From assembly GCF_001544295.1 (NCBI RefSeq), contig NZ_BCQF01000008.1:36800-100799 (forward strand): 64,000 bases of DNA, read 5' to 3'. Both the position numbers and the translations under genes were made by a program. The DNA is from Enterococcus pseudoavium NBRC 100491. GTDB lineage: Bacteria; Bacillota; Bacilli; Lactobacillales; Enterococcaceae. The notes beneath the pieces were generated by a model. That model was not told the DNA's origin and made no database searches. It was given only the letters and a program-made list of their open reading frames with translations. This document shows, piece by piece, positions 42,681 to 53,264 of the stretch (the stretch's first letter is position 1; each line of letters starts with the position of its first letter).

Positions 42681-43618
42681 CCGTTTCCGTCATAATCCTC
42701 AACGTTCTTTGATGTTATTAGCTTCACTTTTACGACTACTTCGGATCTTCCATTGCCTTTTAGTAATTGGTACATCTCATCAGCAGCGATTCGTCCCATT
42801 GAAATCGGTGACTGAGCCACTGTTCCGACCACATTGGAACTGCTAGTGATTAAAGATTTTAATTCAGGCGTACCGTCCACTCCATAGACCTTTACTTCGG
42901 GGCGATCCACTTCTTCTAATGCTGCAATCGCTCCTAAAGCACTCGGATCGTTCAAAGCCATGACAACATCCACATCTGGCGTTTTCTTGAGCATTTCCTC
43001 CATCAAGGGCATCGCCTTTTCCAACTGACCTTGGCACTCTCCTTGATTAACAACTTGATACTGCTCATGTCCTTTGATTGTCGCTAAAAAACCATCGATG
43101 CGATCTTTAGCTGATTTTCTGGCTGTATGTTTTAATAAAATTATCTTCGCTTGCTCAAAGCGCGCCATCATATCCTTGGCACACTGGACCCCTGCATCAT
43201 AATTATCTGAGACCACAGTCACATTGACTAACTCAGAATTTTTAACTGGCGCATCCACGGCAATAATTGGAATACCTGCCTTTTTCGCTTTTTCTAAAGC
43301 CGGTTTGACCGCTTCCGAATCAATTGGGTTAATAAAAATTCCATCCACCTTTTTATCAATAAAATACTGAATTTGTTCATTTTGCTTTTTAATATCCAAA
43401 ACAGGATCCAAAGTAATTAAGGCATCACCACTGTTTTCAATTACTTTCCATAATTCATTATTAATTACTTCATAAAAAGGATTATTCATGGTCATAAAAG
43501 ACACGCCAAAAACACGATTTTGTCTGCTTGGATTCTTATAGCCTAAAGAGTAAATGCCAATCACACTTATAAAAATTAGAATAGCTGCACCAACCTTGAT
43601 ACTCCAATGTCTTTTCAT
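42671..43618 (-). CDS. Membrane-anchored sugar-binding protein (RbsB/LacI-like periplasmic fold)
   Basis: The 315-residue protein has an N-terminal hydrophobic helix (about 8-26) with no lipobox. A peripheral-binding-protein type 4 domain follows: FGVSFMTMNNPFYEVINNELWKVIENSG, VDGIFINPIDSEAVKPALEKAKKAGIPIIAVDAPV and DVVMALNDPSALGAIAALEE. This fold binds pentoses, hexoses or autoinducers. As the first gene of an operon with a histidine kinase and no transporter, it is probably a sensory co-receptor. Confidence 0.85.
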   Translation of the reverse strand: MKRHWSIKVGAAILIFISVIGIYSLGYKNPSRQNRVFGVSFMTMNNPFYEVINNELWKVIENSGDALITLDPVLDIKKQNEQIQYFIDKKVDGIFINPIDSEAVKPALEKAKKAGIPIIAVDAPVKNSELVNVTVVSDNYDAGVQCAKDMMARFEQAKIILLKHTARKSAKDRIDGFLATIKGHEQYQVVNQGECQGQLEKAMPLMEEMLKKTPDVDVVMALNDPSALGAIAALEEVDRPEVKVYGVDGTPELKSLITSSSNVVGTVAQSPISMGRIAADEMYQLLKGNGRSEVVVKVKLITSKNVEDYDGNGWQ

Positions 43619-44000
43619 CAGCGCCTCCTATAAAGTAAGTAATAGAAAAAACTATGCCTCATTATTATCATACACTATTATAGAAGGCGTATCCTAGTGA
43701 CATATGTAAGATTTTTTAGGAGATTCAATTTATCTTTCCTCCCTGAAGTAGAGCAGATAAAAATGGCATAAACTAACCCTCTTTCCTTTTATTATTCAGA
43801 CTGATGTGCAAGCTCAATCGTAATGTTTTCCCCAAATATTCGATGGATTTCAGAGGACCAACCCGATCATCCAACGAAACTGCGTACTCCTTATTTGGAT
43901 TGAACAACTTTCATTTGCCGCATACTTTGTTAAATTACGCAAAGTAGACTAACAAAAAAACAAGAATTCAAAAAATGAATTCTTGCTCGCTATCTCTTTA
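43619..44000. other. Intergenic region 43619-44000
   Basis: A TATAAT-like box on the minus strand near 43670 may serve the sensory operon. A terminator for the alpha-glucoside operon is at 43953-43985. No coding frame or RNA motif was recognised in the rest. Confidence 0.5.
43953..43985 (-). terminator. Terminator of the alpha-glucoside operon
   Basis: CAAGAATTC (43961-43969) pairs with GAATTCTTG (43977-43985) and is followed on the minus strand by TTTTTTTG. Confidence 0.85.
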
Positions 44001-44465
44001 CTATTTGAACGTGATTTCTTCTGATGCTTCTACTGATTGTGATTGAATCGAATAAGTATCTGTCACACTTGGAAACAGAACCATGATCGTGCTCTTTTTC
44101 CCTTGCGACTTCAAATACTCTCGATCAACGACAGCCAGCTTCGTCTTTGGCGTGACCTTATTGGTTTCACTAACAAGAATCTCAAATCCTTGACCTTGTA
44201 ACTCAACCGTATCAATACCAATATGGATCAGAACCTCTTTCCCATCACTCGTTTCAAGCCCAATCGCATGCTTGGTTGGAAAGATACTGGTCACTGTTCC
44301 TGTAATAGGAGAAAAAATCTCATTGGATGTAGGTTCAACCGCAAAACCTGGTCCCATCATCCCCTGAGAAAAAACCGGATCGCTTACTTCGGATAATGGT
44401 ATCAATTGTCCATCTGCCGGACTGCAAATGGTTGATTGACTCTTCTTTTTAAACATAGAGAACAT
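44001..44465 (-). CDS. PTS glucose-type EIIA (Crr-like)
   Basis: The 154-residue phosphocarrier has the active His H81 in KEVLIHIGIDTV and partner His H66 in PTKHAIGLE. SPADGQLIPLSEVSDPVF and FSPITGTVTSIFPT form the typical fold. It supplies phosphate to the EIIBC encoded in the same operon, which has no EIIA domain. It lies 2 nt after the small membrane protein gene. Confidence 0.92.
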   Translation of the reverse strand: MFSMFKKKSQSTICSPADGQLIPLSEVSDPVFSQGMMGPGFAVEPTSNEIFSPITGTVTSIFPTKHAIGLETSDGKEVLIHIGIDTVELQGQGFEILVSETNKVTPKTKLAVVDREYLKSQGKKSTIMVLFPSVTDTYSIQSQSVEASEEITFK

Positions 44466-44467
44466 TT

Positions 44468-44920
44468 TTATACTCCTTTCATCCTCAGCGCAATAAATAG
44501 GATAATTGCCGTAATTAAACTAATAAATCCAATCGCAAAATAGAAAATAACCCTTATATTGCTTGAAATGGGACGATTTTCTGCGAACGTGTTTCTATTA
44601 TAAAAATAGCATAAAGCAGCACCAATAATATTTCCGGTCAGTACTTGCTGAAACAAACTAAAAGTTAGAAACCGTTTCTCAAAAAAAGTGTGTGTATCAC
44701 TTTGAGAACCAATAAAATAAAGACAAGCTGCTTGAAAGAGCATTAAAAATGAGAGTAATAATGCTAGCGTCAATCCTGGAAGCTGAAAAATCAGCTGCTG
44801 GATGGTCACCTGCTGATTGAAACTTACTAAAAATAAATAGAAATAGAAGAGCACCGGCATAAGTATCCAGTAGCCAAGCAACACATTTCTTCTGATTCTC
44901 AAAGATTTAAGCGCTATCAT
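44468..44920 (-). CDS. Hypothetical four-helix membrane protein
   Basis: The family of this 150-residue protein is not recognised. It has a basic N-terminus and four hydrophobic stretches (about 14-33, 45-70, 87-106 and 125-147). There are no catalytic motifs or cysteine clusters apart from isolated Cys residues. It lies between rpiR and the EIIA gene of the alpha-glucoside operon with short gaps, so it is expressed with the PTS. Confidence 0.65.
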   Translation of the reverse strand: MIALKSLRIRRNVLLGYWILMPVLFYFYLFLVSFNQQVTIQQLIFQLPGLTLALLLSFLMLFQAACLYFIGSQSDTHTFFEKRFLTFSLFQQVLTGNIIGAALCYFYNRNTFAENRPISSNIRVIFYFAIGFISLITAIILFIALRMKGV

Positions 44921-44959
44921 TTTGAATTCTCCTTTTTTATAATAAATTCTGAATTATTT

Positions 44960-45739
44960 TTAGATCGGTGAATCTGTACTTTTACCAAGTGTATAAATGC
45001 CATATGACCGAAGCAAATAGTCCATTAAACAGCTTAGTCCAATCAAGGATTGAGATTGCAGTCTTCTTCTGCCGATAACGAAAAAGTCACAATAGAAATT
45101 TAGATGATGCGTACTGTGACGCGCAAAATAGTTGTCCCCGACTGCCGTGACCGCCAATACCGGAATTTTACGAACCTCAAATGATGTCAGATTTTCTTTA
45201 ACCTCGTCCGTTTCTCCACTTAATGAAGCAATCACTACACAGTCATTTTGAGTAATCATCGGCATTACCATGTCTAATTCTGTTTTGTTTGGTAAAACCA
45301 GCGCACGTTTGTCAACCGCTAACAGCATTTTATAAAACTCATCGATGATATTTTTTTGAGAAAAGCCAGTCGCATAACAATAAATCGTTTGGCTTCGATC
45401 AAACATCTCGTTGATTGGTTCCAAGTTGACTGACTGCATATAGTCCAATGTTTTTCTAATATCATCGAATTGCTTTTCGAAAATATCTTTTTCACCGTGC
45501 TCCGCTTGGTTATTCGCTTCAGAATGTCTTAAGAAATATTTCAATTCCGAATAACCAGAAAAACCTAATTTCTTAGTCGTTCGCAGGACAGATGATTTAG
45601 ATGCGTGAACCAAATCCGCCAACTCCATGATTCCTAAGGATCGAACCTTCTCAGGATTGGCAAGCATAAATTGTAAGATATCTTTATCTAATTCACTCAG
45701 TTCTGCAAAATGCTGATGAATCAACTGTTCTAATGTCAT
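44960..45739 (-). CDS. RpiR-family regulator of the alpha-glucoside operon
   Basis: The 259-residue protein has an N-terminal HTH_6 domain (about 1-75, IMELADLVHASKSSVLRTTKKLGFSGYSELKYFL) and a C-terminal SIS-like domain (about 105-235, VVIASLSGETDEVKENL). It probably senses a phosphorylated disaccharide and controls this operon. A TATAAT near 45760-45765 could give it an extra promoter. Confidence 0.88.
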   Translation of the reverse strand: MTLEQLIHQHFAELSELDKDILQFMLANPEKVRSLGIMELADLVHASKSSVLRTTKKLGFSGYSELKYFLRHSEANNQAEHGEKDIFEKQFDDIRKTLDYMQSVNLEPINEMFDRSQTIYCYATGFSQKNIIDEFYKMLLAVDKRALVLPNKTELDMVMPMITQNDCVVIASLSGETDEVKENLTSFEVRKIPVLAVTAVGDNYFARHSTHHLNFYCDFFVIGRRRLQSQSLIGLSCLMDYLLRSYGIYTLGKSTDSPI

Positions 45740-45803
45740 AATGATCCTCCTCCTACACTATTATACGTGAAGGAGGAGGAAAAAATGAATTTTTTCACAA
45801 TAA

Positions 45804-47159
<1,356 letters not shown>

Positions 47160-48749
47160 TTAGTTTTCTGTATCCATCAGCGTTTCAAACTGCTCTCTGA
47201 CTTGCGGCACATCTAGCCCGACGATGACCTGAAATGCATTGCCGTTTCGGACAACACCATGGGCTCCACCTGAACGAAAGACATCATCTGGTTGAACAAG
47301 CTTTTCGTCTTTAACGGTAATTCTCAAGCGAGTCGCACAGTTATTAACCTTATCAATATTCTCTGCTCCGCCAAATCCGTCCAGATAAACAGCTGCTTGT
47401 TCTGTATATTGATTCGCACCTTCGAGTACAGGTGCGTTGCCGCCTTGTTTTTCTTTGTAATCTTTTTTCGAATAGAGCTTGATATCCTGCGTGTTCTCTT
47501 CCCGACCCGGTGTTGCTAGATTGAATTTTAGGATCAAAAAGCGGAATACGAAGAAGTAAATAGCAATAAAAGCTAGCCCAATGAAAAGCTGGATAAATAT
47601 CATACTCTTATGATTTTGAAATAATGGAATCCAAACTTTTGCCAATAAATCGATGAAGCCGCCGCCCATATCACCTACAACTCCGAAACCATACATCGTC
47701 GCGGCCATCGTTGCAGCTAAGAACGCATGAACAGCAAATAGTGGCGGCGATACGAATAAGAAGGTGAATTCCAGCGGTTCCGTAATCCCAGCCAAAACTG
47801 CTGTCAAAGTTGCGGGAATGAGGATTGCCAAGACTTTTTTCCTATTTTCTGGTTTAGCAGTGAAGTAGAAGGCCGCCGCAATCCCAGGAGATGCAAAGAT
47901 TTTTGAATTGCCATGTAAGGCAAAACCACCCTCTGGGAATAATTGTTTCAATGGCGTCGTCGTTTGCGCAAACTCTTGCAAGTGACCCATCCAGTATTTG
48001 GTGATTCCTTCTTCCACAACAGCAGGACCATAAACAAATGGTGTGTATATGAAATGATGTAGGCCTGTCGGTATCAAGATTCGCTCCAAGAAAGTATAAA
48101 GCCAAACCCCGAAGATTCCTGCACTAGCTAAAAATCCTTGTAGTGATCCGATTCCTTGCTGAACTTTCGGCCAGATCAAACAAATTAGAAAAGCGATCGG
48201 TAGCATCGCGAAGAAGCCTAAAATAACAATGAATGATGATCCTTGAAAGATCCCTAGAAAATCGGGCAGTTTCTTTTCAAAATAACGATTGTGTAGAAAA
48301 ACAACAATTGCTGAAATAAAAATCGCGCCTATAATGCCGGTATCTAATGTTTTGATTCCACCAATTAATTTCATTCCGCTGCCGCCTCCAGGATCAGCTG
48401 CGAAATCTACACCGAAGAAATCACCAAAGTACTCCAACATCGATGAGATAAAATAATTACAGGTGGTGTACACTACAAAGGCCTCCATCGCTGCTCGAGC
48501 ATTGGCCTTTTTTGCTAAACCGATCGATAACCCAATCACGAATAGCAGTTCCATCTGATTAAAGACTGTCCACGCACCGTTCTCAACTATACTCCAAATG
48601 GAATACCACGTTGTTCCTTCACTTGCGATGCTGCCAACAAGCATGGGATTTTTGAAAATGATACAAAGTGCCACCATTATCCCGGAAAATGAAAATAATA
48701 GTACAGGGGTAAACATGGCCCCTCCAAAGCGCTGAATCTTTTCCATCAT
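47160..48749 (-). CDS. PTS alpha-glucoside-specific EIIBC
   Basis: The 529-residue permease has an EIIC domain (about 1-410, GGAMFTPVLLFSFSGIMVALCIIF, PTGLHHFIYTPF and AGITEPLEFTFLFVSP). The C-terminal EIIB domain has the phosphocysteine C471 in DKVNNCATRLRITV. It resembles GlvC/MalX-type transporters for maltose and related glucosides. No EIIA domain is fused; a Crr-like EIIA is encoded four genes downstream. It is first in the operon. Confidence 0.92.
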   Translation of the reverse strand: MMEKIQRFGGAMFTPVLLFSFSGIMVALCIIFKNPMLVGSIASEGTTWYSIWSIVENGAWTVFNQMELLFVIGLSIGLAKKANARAAMEAFVVYTTCNYFISSMLEYFGDFFGVDFAADPGGGSGMKLIGGIKTLDTGIIGAIFISAIVVFLHNRYFEKKLPDFLGIFQGSSFIVILGFFAMLPIAFLICLIWPKVQQGIGSLQGFLASAGIFGVWLYTFLERILIPTGLHHFIYTPFVYGPAVVEEGITKYWMGHLQEFAQTTTPLKQLFPEGGFALHGNSKIFASPGIAAAFYFTAKPENRKKVLAILIPATLTAVLAGITEPLEFTFLFVSPPLFAVHAFLAATMAATMYGFGVVGDMGGGFIDLLAKVWIPLFQNHKSMIFIQLFIGLAFIAIYFFVFRFLILKFNLATPGREENTQDIKLYSKKDYKEKQGGNAPVLEGANQYTEQAAVYLDGFGGAENIDKVNNCATRLRITVKDEKLVQPDDVFRSGGAHGVVRNGNAFQVIVGLDVPQVREQFETLMDTEN

Positions 48750-48800
48750 GACAAAAATACATCTCCTTCCAATAATTTCTTCTTCCTGTTTACACGTTTG

Positions 48801-48829
48801 ACTATACAGGCTACAAAAAGCGTTTACAA
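48801..48829 (-). promoter_or_regulatory. Promoter of the alpha-glucoside operon with overlapping cre
   Basis: The minus strand reads TTGTAA (48824-48829), a 17-bp spacer and TATAGT (48801-48806). A cre, TGTAAACGCTTTTT (48815-48828, 12 of 14 consensus positions), covers the -35 box and spacer, so CcpA would block the polymerase. The rest of the 48830-48986 gap holds nothing recognisable. Confidence 0.75.
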
Positions 48830-48985
48830 TACTATGGGGAAAGCTTGGGAATTGTGTCCCTTTGTAGAACTTAAGTGGCTGAGGCTGGGAAATTTCCCAG
48901 CTACCTAATACTTTATAATCAACTGCTTACTAGCTATAATTGACTGACTTTGAGCCTTCGGTCTTGGAAAAACAGAAATGACAAA

Positions 48986-49024
48986 AAAAGCAAGAATCCG
49001 AATAAACTCGAATTCTTGCTTTGT
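48986..49024. terminator. Terminator of pta
   Basis: AAAGCAAGAAT-CG pairs with CG-ATTCTTGCTTT around AATAAACT, with A and T runs flanking. Confidence 0.8.
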
Positions 49025-49050
49025 TATCTTTATAATTTGAGGAACAAGGT

Positions 49051-50031
49051 TTAATTCATCAATGCTTGTGCTGCTGTGATAATTGAAAGTTTATAGACAT
49101 CTTCTTCATTAGAACCACGAGAAAGGTCAGAAATTGGTTTGTTCAAACCTTGTAAGATTGGTCCAATTGCTTCAAAACCGCCGAAACGTTGGGCAATCTT
49201 ATAGCCAATGTTTCCTGATTGTAATTCAGGGAAGACAAAGACTGTTGCTTGTCCGGCTACTTTTGAATCAGGCGCTTTTAATTGGGCAACGCCTGGAATA
49301 TAAGCTGCATCAAACTGTAATTCACCATCAATCAAATAATCAGGTGCTAATTCTTGCGCGATTTTAGTTGCTTCGGCTACTTTTTCAACTTCAGGAGCTT
49401 TGGCAGATCCCTTAGTAGAGAAGCTCATCATGGCAACTTTAGGTTCGATATCGAATAATTCAGCTGTTTTAGCTGATTCAACAGCAATTTCTGCTAATTC
49501 TTGTGCGCTAGGGTTTACGTTGATGGCACAGTCAGAGAATAGATATTTCTCTTGATCACGGCCGCGAACCATTAAGAAAGCTCCGCTTGTCCGGCTAACG
49601 CCTGGTTTAGTTTTGATGATTTGTAAGGCTGGACGAACAGTATCACCTGTTGAGTGAATCGCTCCTGAAACCATGCCTTCAGTAACGCCCATATAAGTTA
49701 ACATTGTGCCAAAATAGTTTTCGTCTTTAAGCATTTTTTCAGCATCTTCTTTGCTGACTTTGCCTTTACGACGTTCGACAAATGCTTCTACCATTTCATC
49801 CCAACGATCGTAGTGATCTGGATCAATGATCGTGAAGTTCTCTAAAGCGATTCCACGAGCGACCGCTGCTTTTTCAATTTCAGCAAGATTCCCAATCAAA
49901 ACTGGTTCAAGTAACTCTTCTGCTTTCAAACGAGATGCGGCTCCTAAAATCCGTGCATCAGTTGCTTCAGGAAAGGCCACTTTAATGTTGCGACGAATAA
50001 TCTTAAATTTCAAACTATCAAATAGTTCCAC
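49051..50031 (-). CDS. pta: Phosphate acetyltransferase
   Basis: Pta converts acetyl-CoA and phosphate to acetyl-phosphate for ATP generation by acetate kinase. The 326-residue protein is the short form (no DRTGG domain). It has VAFPEATDARIL, GMVSGAIHSTGDTVRPALQIIKTKPG, SFSTKGSAKAPEVEKV and the C-terminal GPILQGLNKPISDLSRG. It is monocistronic. Confidence 0.95.
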   Translation of the reverse strand: MELFDSLKFKIIRRNIKVAFPEATDARILGAASRLKAEELLEPVLIGNLAEIEKAAVARGIALENFTIIDPDHYDRWDEMVEAFVERRKGKVSKEDAEKMLKDENYFGTMLTYMGVTEGMVSGAIHSTGDTVRPALQIIKTKPGVSRTSGAFLMVRGRDQEKYLFSDCAINVNPSAQELAEIAVESAKTAELFDIEPKVAMMSFSTKGSAKAPEVEKVAEATKIAQELAPDYLIDGELQFDAAYIPGVAQLKAPDSKVAGQATVFVFPELQSGNIGYKIAQRFGGFEAIGPILQGLNKPISDLSRGSNEEDVYKLSIITAAQALMN

Positions 50032-50188
50032 GATAAAACCTCCAGATATTTATTTCCTATTCATAATACACCACTTCACTTAAAATGAAAAGGACAGAAT
50101 AAAACATCTGTATCACTAATTAGAATCAAGTAAACGTGTATTAAGAACATTTTCACAAACTGTCTCTATAACAGAAAACGGTGTCATA

Positions 50189-50869
50189 TCACACTGTTTC
50201 AGGCAATTGCCAATCAATCGGTGTCTCACCCCACGCCTGCAAAAGTTGATTGGTTTTTGAAAATGGTTTAGAGCCTATAAAGCCGCGATGCGCTGATAAG
50301 GGCGAGGGATGAACCGACTTGATAATGGCGTGTTTACTGGTGTCGATCATCTTGCTTTTTTCTTGTGCGGATTTGCCCCACAAAATAAAAACGATTGGCC
50401 TTTCTCGTTCGTTTAACCGTTCAATGATCGCATCGGTCAATTGTTCCCAACCTTGCCCCCGATGGGAGTACGCCTGCCCTTCTCGAACGGTCAGGACAGT
50501 ATTCAGCAGCAGAACACCTTGCTTGGCCCAACTCACGAGATTGCCATGGGAAACTGGTGGAATTCCTAAATCATTTTGCAATTCTTGATAGATATTGCGT
50601 AGTGAGGGTGGAATTTTGACGCCCGGTTGAACCGAAAAGGACAATCCGTGGGCCTGATCAACACCGTGATAAGGATCTTGTCCTAGAATGACGACTTTGA
50701 CTTGCTCATAGGGCGTCAATTCTAGAGCTTCAAAGATATGATACATGTCGGGATGAATCCGTTGCGTGCTGTATTCCTGTTTCAAAAACTCGCGCAATTT
50801 CAAATAATATGGTGCTTGAAATTGATCTGCCAAAACTGTTTGCCAATCGTTATGAATAATTTCCTTCAT
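50189..50869 (-). CDS. ung: Uracil-DNA glycosylase
   Basis: Ung removes uracil from DNA. The 226-residue protein has the catalytic Asp motif [11 protein letters not shown], the uracil pocket [18 protein letters not shown] and the DNA-intercalation loop [11 protein letters not shown]. Length is typical of family 1. The stop codon falls in a weak A/T-rich hairpin (about 50176-50201). Confidence 0.96.
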   Translation of the reverse strand: MKEIIHNDWQTVLADQFQAPYYLKLREFLKQEYSTQRIHPDMYHIFEALELTPYEQVKVVILGQDPYHGVDQAHGLSFSVQPGVKIPPSLRNIYQELQNDLGIPPVSHGNLVSWAKQGVLLLNTVLTVREGQAYSHRGQGWEQLTDAIIERLNERERPIVFILWGKSAQEKSKMIDTSKHAIIKSVHPSPLSAHRGFIGSKPFSKTNQLLQAWGETPIDWQLPETV

Positions 50870-51047
50870 ACTACACCTTCTATTTTTTATTTGTTTATCA
50901 ATTCCATACTAATTCTCTTGATTTAACTGAAAGCCCCTGCCAAAAATGAGCCCACTAATTCTTTTTAAAGAATCGCTCCGGCATGGTTATCCACTCTGGT
51001 ATTATGGTACACTATCGATGTATGATAGGAAAGCTAGGTGAATAATT

Positions 51048-51911
51048 TTGATAAAACTTATTGCCTCTGATATGGACGGTACCTTGTTAAATGATCAAAT
51101 GAGCGTCTCTGAAGCAACCATTACTGCCATTCGGAAAGCACAAGCCAAAGGAATTGAATTTATTACAGCAACAGGCCGTGGTATAAGTCACGCGAAAATT
51201 TCATTAGATGAAGCCGATATCCACGTACCGATGATTTTATTAAATGGTGCGCAGGTCGTAAATGCGAAACGTGAAACCCTCTTCACTGTTCCCATCAGCG
51301 CAGAAAAAACTTTTAAAATCATGGATACTCTAGATGATGCTGGAATCTACTACGAGATTTTTACAGCTGATCACGTCTATTCAGAAAACCATCCGATGCG
51401 AATAGAATTTGTCTCCCAACACTTACTGGAAAAAGCTCCTGGAATGACCAAAAAAATGGCCATCGCGGCGTCTTCTGAACACTTGTCATTGATCCCCGTG
51501 ACTTATGTTGAAAATATTCGCCAACTATTGATTGATAAAAAAGAAGAAGTTTTAAAAGTAATTGCTTTTGATAAAACTGGCCCTGAAAAACTCAAAGCTG
51601 TTTCTGAAAAACTGGAACAAATTGGCGAGCTGGCTTTAGCAGCCTCGGAAGTTACTAATATTGAAATCAATCATGTGGATGCTCAAAAAGGGATTGCTTT
51701 AAAACACTTTGCAGAACAACGGGGATTTACTGCCGAGCAGGTAATGGCGATTGGCGATAATTATAACGATGTGAGTATGTTAACATATGCTGGCACCAGT
51801 TTTGCGATGGGCAACGCCGCTCCCGGTGTTAAAAAAATCGCTAAACACATCACTGACACCAATGAAGAAAATGGCGTAGCAACGGCAATCGATCGGATCC
51901 TTTCTGAATAA
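51048..51911 (+). CDS. Cof-type HAD-superfamily phosphatase
   Basis: This 287-residue phosphatase of sugar phosphates or related compounds has motif I ASDMDGTLL, motif II ATGRG, the motif III Lys and motif IV AIGDNYNDVSML. The C2 cap lies between about 85 and 190. The start codon is TTG 51048 (reads IKLIASDMDG), 11 nt after AGGTG. The exact substrate is unknown. Confidence 0.9.
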   Translation: MIKLIASDMDGTLLNDQMSVSEATITAIRKAQAKGIEFITATGRGISHAKISLDEADIHVPMILLNGAQVVNAKRETLFTVPISAEKTFKIMDTLDDAGIYYEIFTADHVYSENHPMRIEFVSQHLLEKAPGMTKKMAIAASSEHLSLIPVTYVENIRQLLIDKKEEVLKVIAFDKTGPEKLKAVSEKLEQIGELALAASEVTNIEINHVDAQKGIALKHFAEQRGFTAEQVMAIGDNYNDVSMLTYAGTSFAMGNAAPGVKKIAKHITDTNEENGVATAIDRILSE

Positions 51912-51934
51912 TTAGAATCAAAGGTGTGAGTAGC

Positions 51935-52456
51935 ATGACTGAATTTTTTATTCAAGAAAAACAACTAAGTTCCACGACACGAACGATCGTCAAAGACAAT
52001 AAAGGAGTCCCTCTTTATTTAATGGTTGGTCATTGGGGGCGTAAGGGCAATGTGCTCTCACTCTATGCGATGGACGGTCAGATCGTGGCCTACATAAAAC
52101 AAGCCAGTGTCATTTTTGGGCGTAAATTTGAGATCTATTACGAACAAACAAAAGTGGGCGTACTCCATAAAATTTTTAATTGGCCGGGTGATTTTTATTA
52201 TATCCAGCAGTTACATTGGGCCGTTTATGGTGATATCTACAATCACAAATATAAAATCAACCATTTTAATCAACCGATTATGACGATGGATAAGGCCACG
52301 TTGCTGACTGGTGACTATTACGTCCTTAACGTCACCAAACCATCCGATGCACCGGTCTGTATTTGTGTCGCTGCCATCATGGATTATTGGCTATATAATC
52401 GAAATAAAAATAAAGAACCTGAAATGAATTTAAAAGTCACTTTTTCCCAAAATTAA
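51935..52456 (+). CDS. LURP-one-related (YxjI/tubby-like) protein
   Basis: This 173-residue protein has a strand-rich pattern (EFFIQEKQLSSTTRTIVKDNKGVPLYLMVG, IVAYIKQASVIFGRKFEIYYEQTKVGVLHKI). It resembles LURP-one/YxjI proteins, which adopt a tubby-like barrel of unknown role. ATG 51935 fits the AAAGGTG site; a GTG 9 nt upstream overlaps it. The gene follows the HAD gene by 23 nt, so the two may form an operon. Confidence 0.7.
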   Translation: MTEFFIQEKQLSSTTRTIVKDNKGVPLYLMVGHWGRKGNVLSLYAMDGQIVAYIKQASVIFGRKFEIYYEQTKVGVLHKIFNWPGDFYYIQQLHWAVYGDIYNHKYKINHFNQPIMTMDKATLLTGDYYVLNVTKPSDAPVCICVAAIMDYWLYNRNKNKEPEMNLKVTFSQN

Positions 52457-52488
52457 GAAGCTATGCCCTAGGCACAGCTTCTTTTTTC
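52456..52488 (+). terminator. Terminator after the LURP-one-like gene
   Basis: AAGAAGCT-TG pairs with CA-AGCTTCTT around CCCTAG, followed by TTTTT. Confidence 0.85.
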
Positions 52489-52502
52489 TATAAAATACAG
52501 AA

Positions 52503-53084
52503 TCAGCTACGATCAAACGCTCGTACTTCACGCTGCATATGATCATATAGGTGACCACTAAGAGTCATCTCACCGACATCCTTAAAGCCATCTCGCAAAT
52601 ATAAGCGTTTGGCATTCGGATTGGCTTTATCGACATTCAAACCGATCACTTTTTCCCCGGAATGAGTCGCTAGCCGATCAACTGCCGTTAACAACTTTGA
52701 GCCAATTCCTTGTCCACGAAATTTTTCAGCCACTGCGATCGAGTCCAAATACCATTCATTGGGAAACGCCTCTGGATCAATAAACATTTGGATATCTCCA
52801 TCGATTCCTTGCTCTTGGAAATATTTTTTTAAAGGTAGATCAATCAGCGGTTCTTGATTCGCTGGATAGCCAAATACTGCCCCGGCGACCTCTCCATCAA
52901 TTTCATCGACTAAACCACGAGCATAGCCAAAACGATAGGTCGGATCTTCAAAGCAAGCGGCGATCGCTTTAAGTACCCACTCTTCGCCAAATTCTGTTAA
53001 GAAATCCAACTCCATATCTTTTAAAATAACCAGTATTAACTTAGCAACAGCAGCTCCATCTTCTTTTTTTGCAAATCGAATCAT
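52503..53084 (-). CDS. GNAT-family N-acetyltransferase
   Basis: The 193-residue protein has the acetyl-CoA loop in YLDSIAVAEKFRGQGIGSKLLTAVD and ANPNAKRLYLRDGFKDVG. A longer N-terminal half with several acidic stretches precedes it. The acceptor is unknown. It is monocistronic and converges on the LURP-one-like gene. Confidence 0.87.
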   Translation of the reverse strand: MIRFAKKEDGAAVAKLILVILKDMELDFLTEFGEEWVLKAIAACFEDPTYRFGYARGLVDEIDGEVAGAVFGYPANQEPLIDLPLKKYFQEQGIDGDIQMFIDPEAFPNEWYLDSIAVAEKFRGQGIGSKLLTAVDRLATHSGEKVIGLNVDKANPNAKRLYLRDGFKDVGEMTLSGHLYDHMQREVRAFDRS

Positions 53085-53264
53085 TTTAAAACCTCTCTTT
53101 TAATAACAATTAAAACTCCTTTCTCAGTGTAACATGAAGACCCCATTTGGGAAAGTGACGACGCTTTGGTTTCGCTCAAAAGTCTGCTATGATATTTTTG
53201 GAATGACTTATAGGCTTAAAATTTTTGGGGGACTACCTTCATTCCTACGATTAGGGGGCACACT

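Noticed and set aside
50176..50201. Strong terminator at the end of ung
   Set aside because: The AAACGGTGT/ACACTGTTT hairpin includes the stop codon region and is followed by few T residues on the minus strand; too weak to list.
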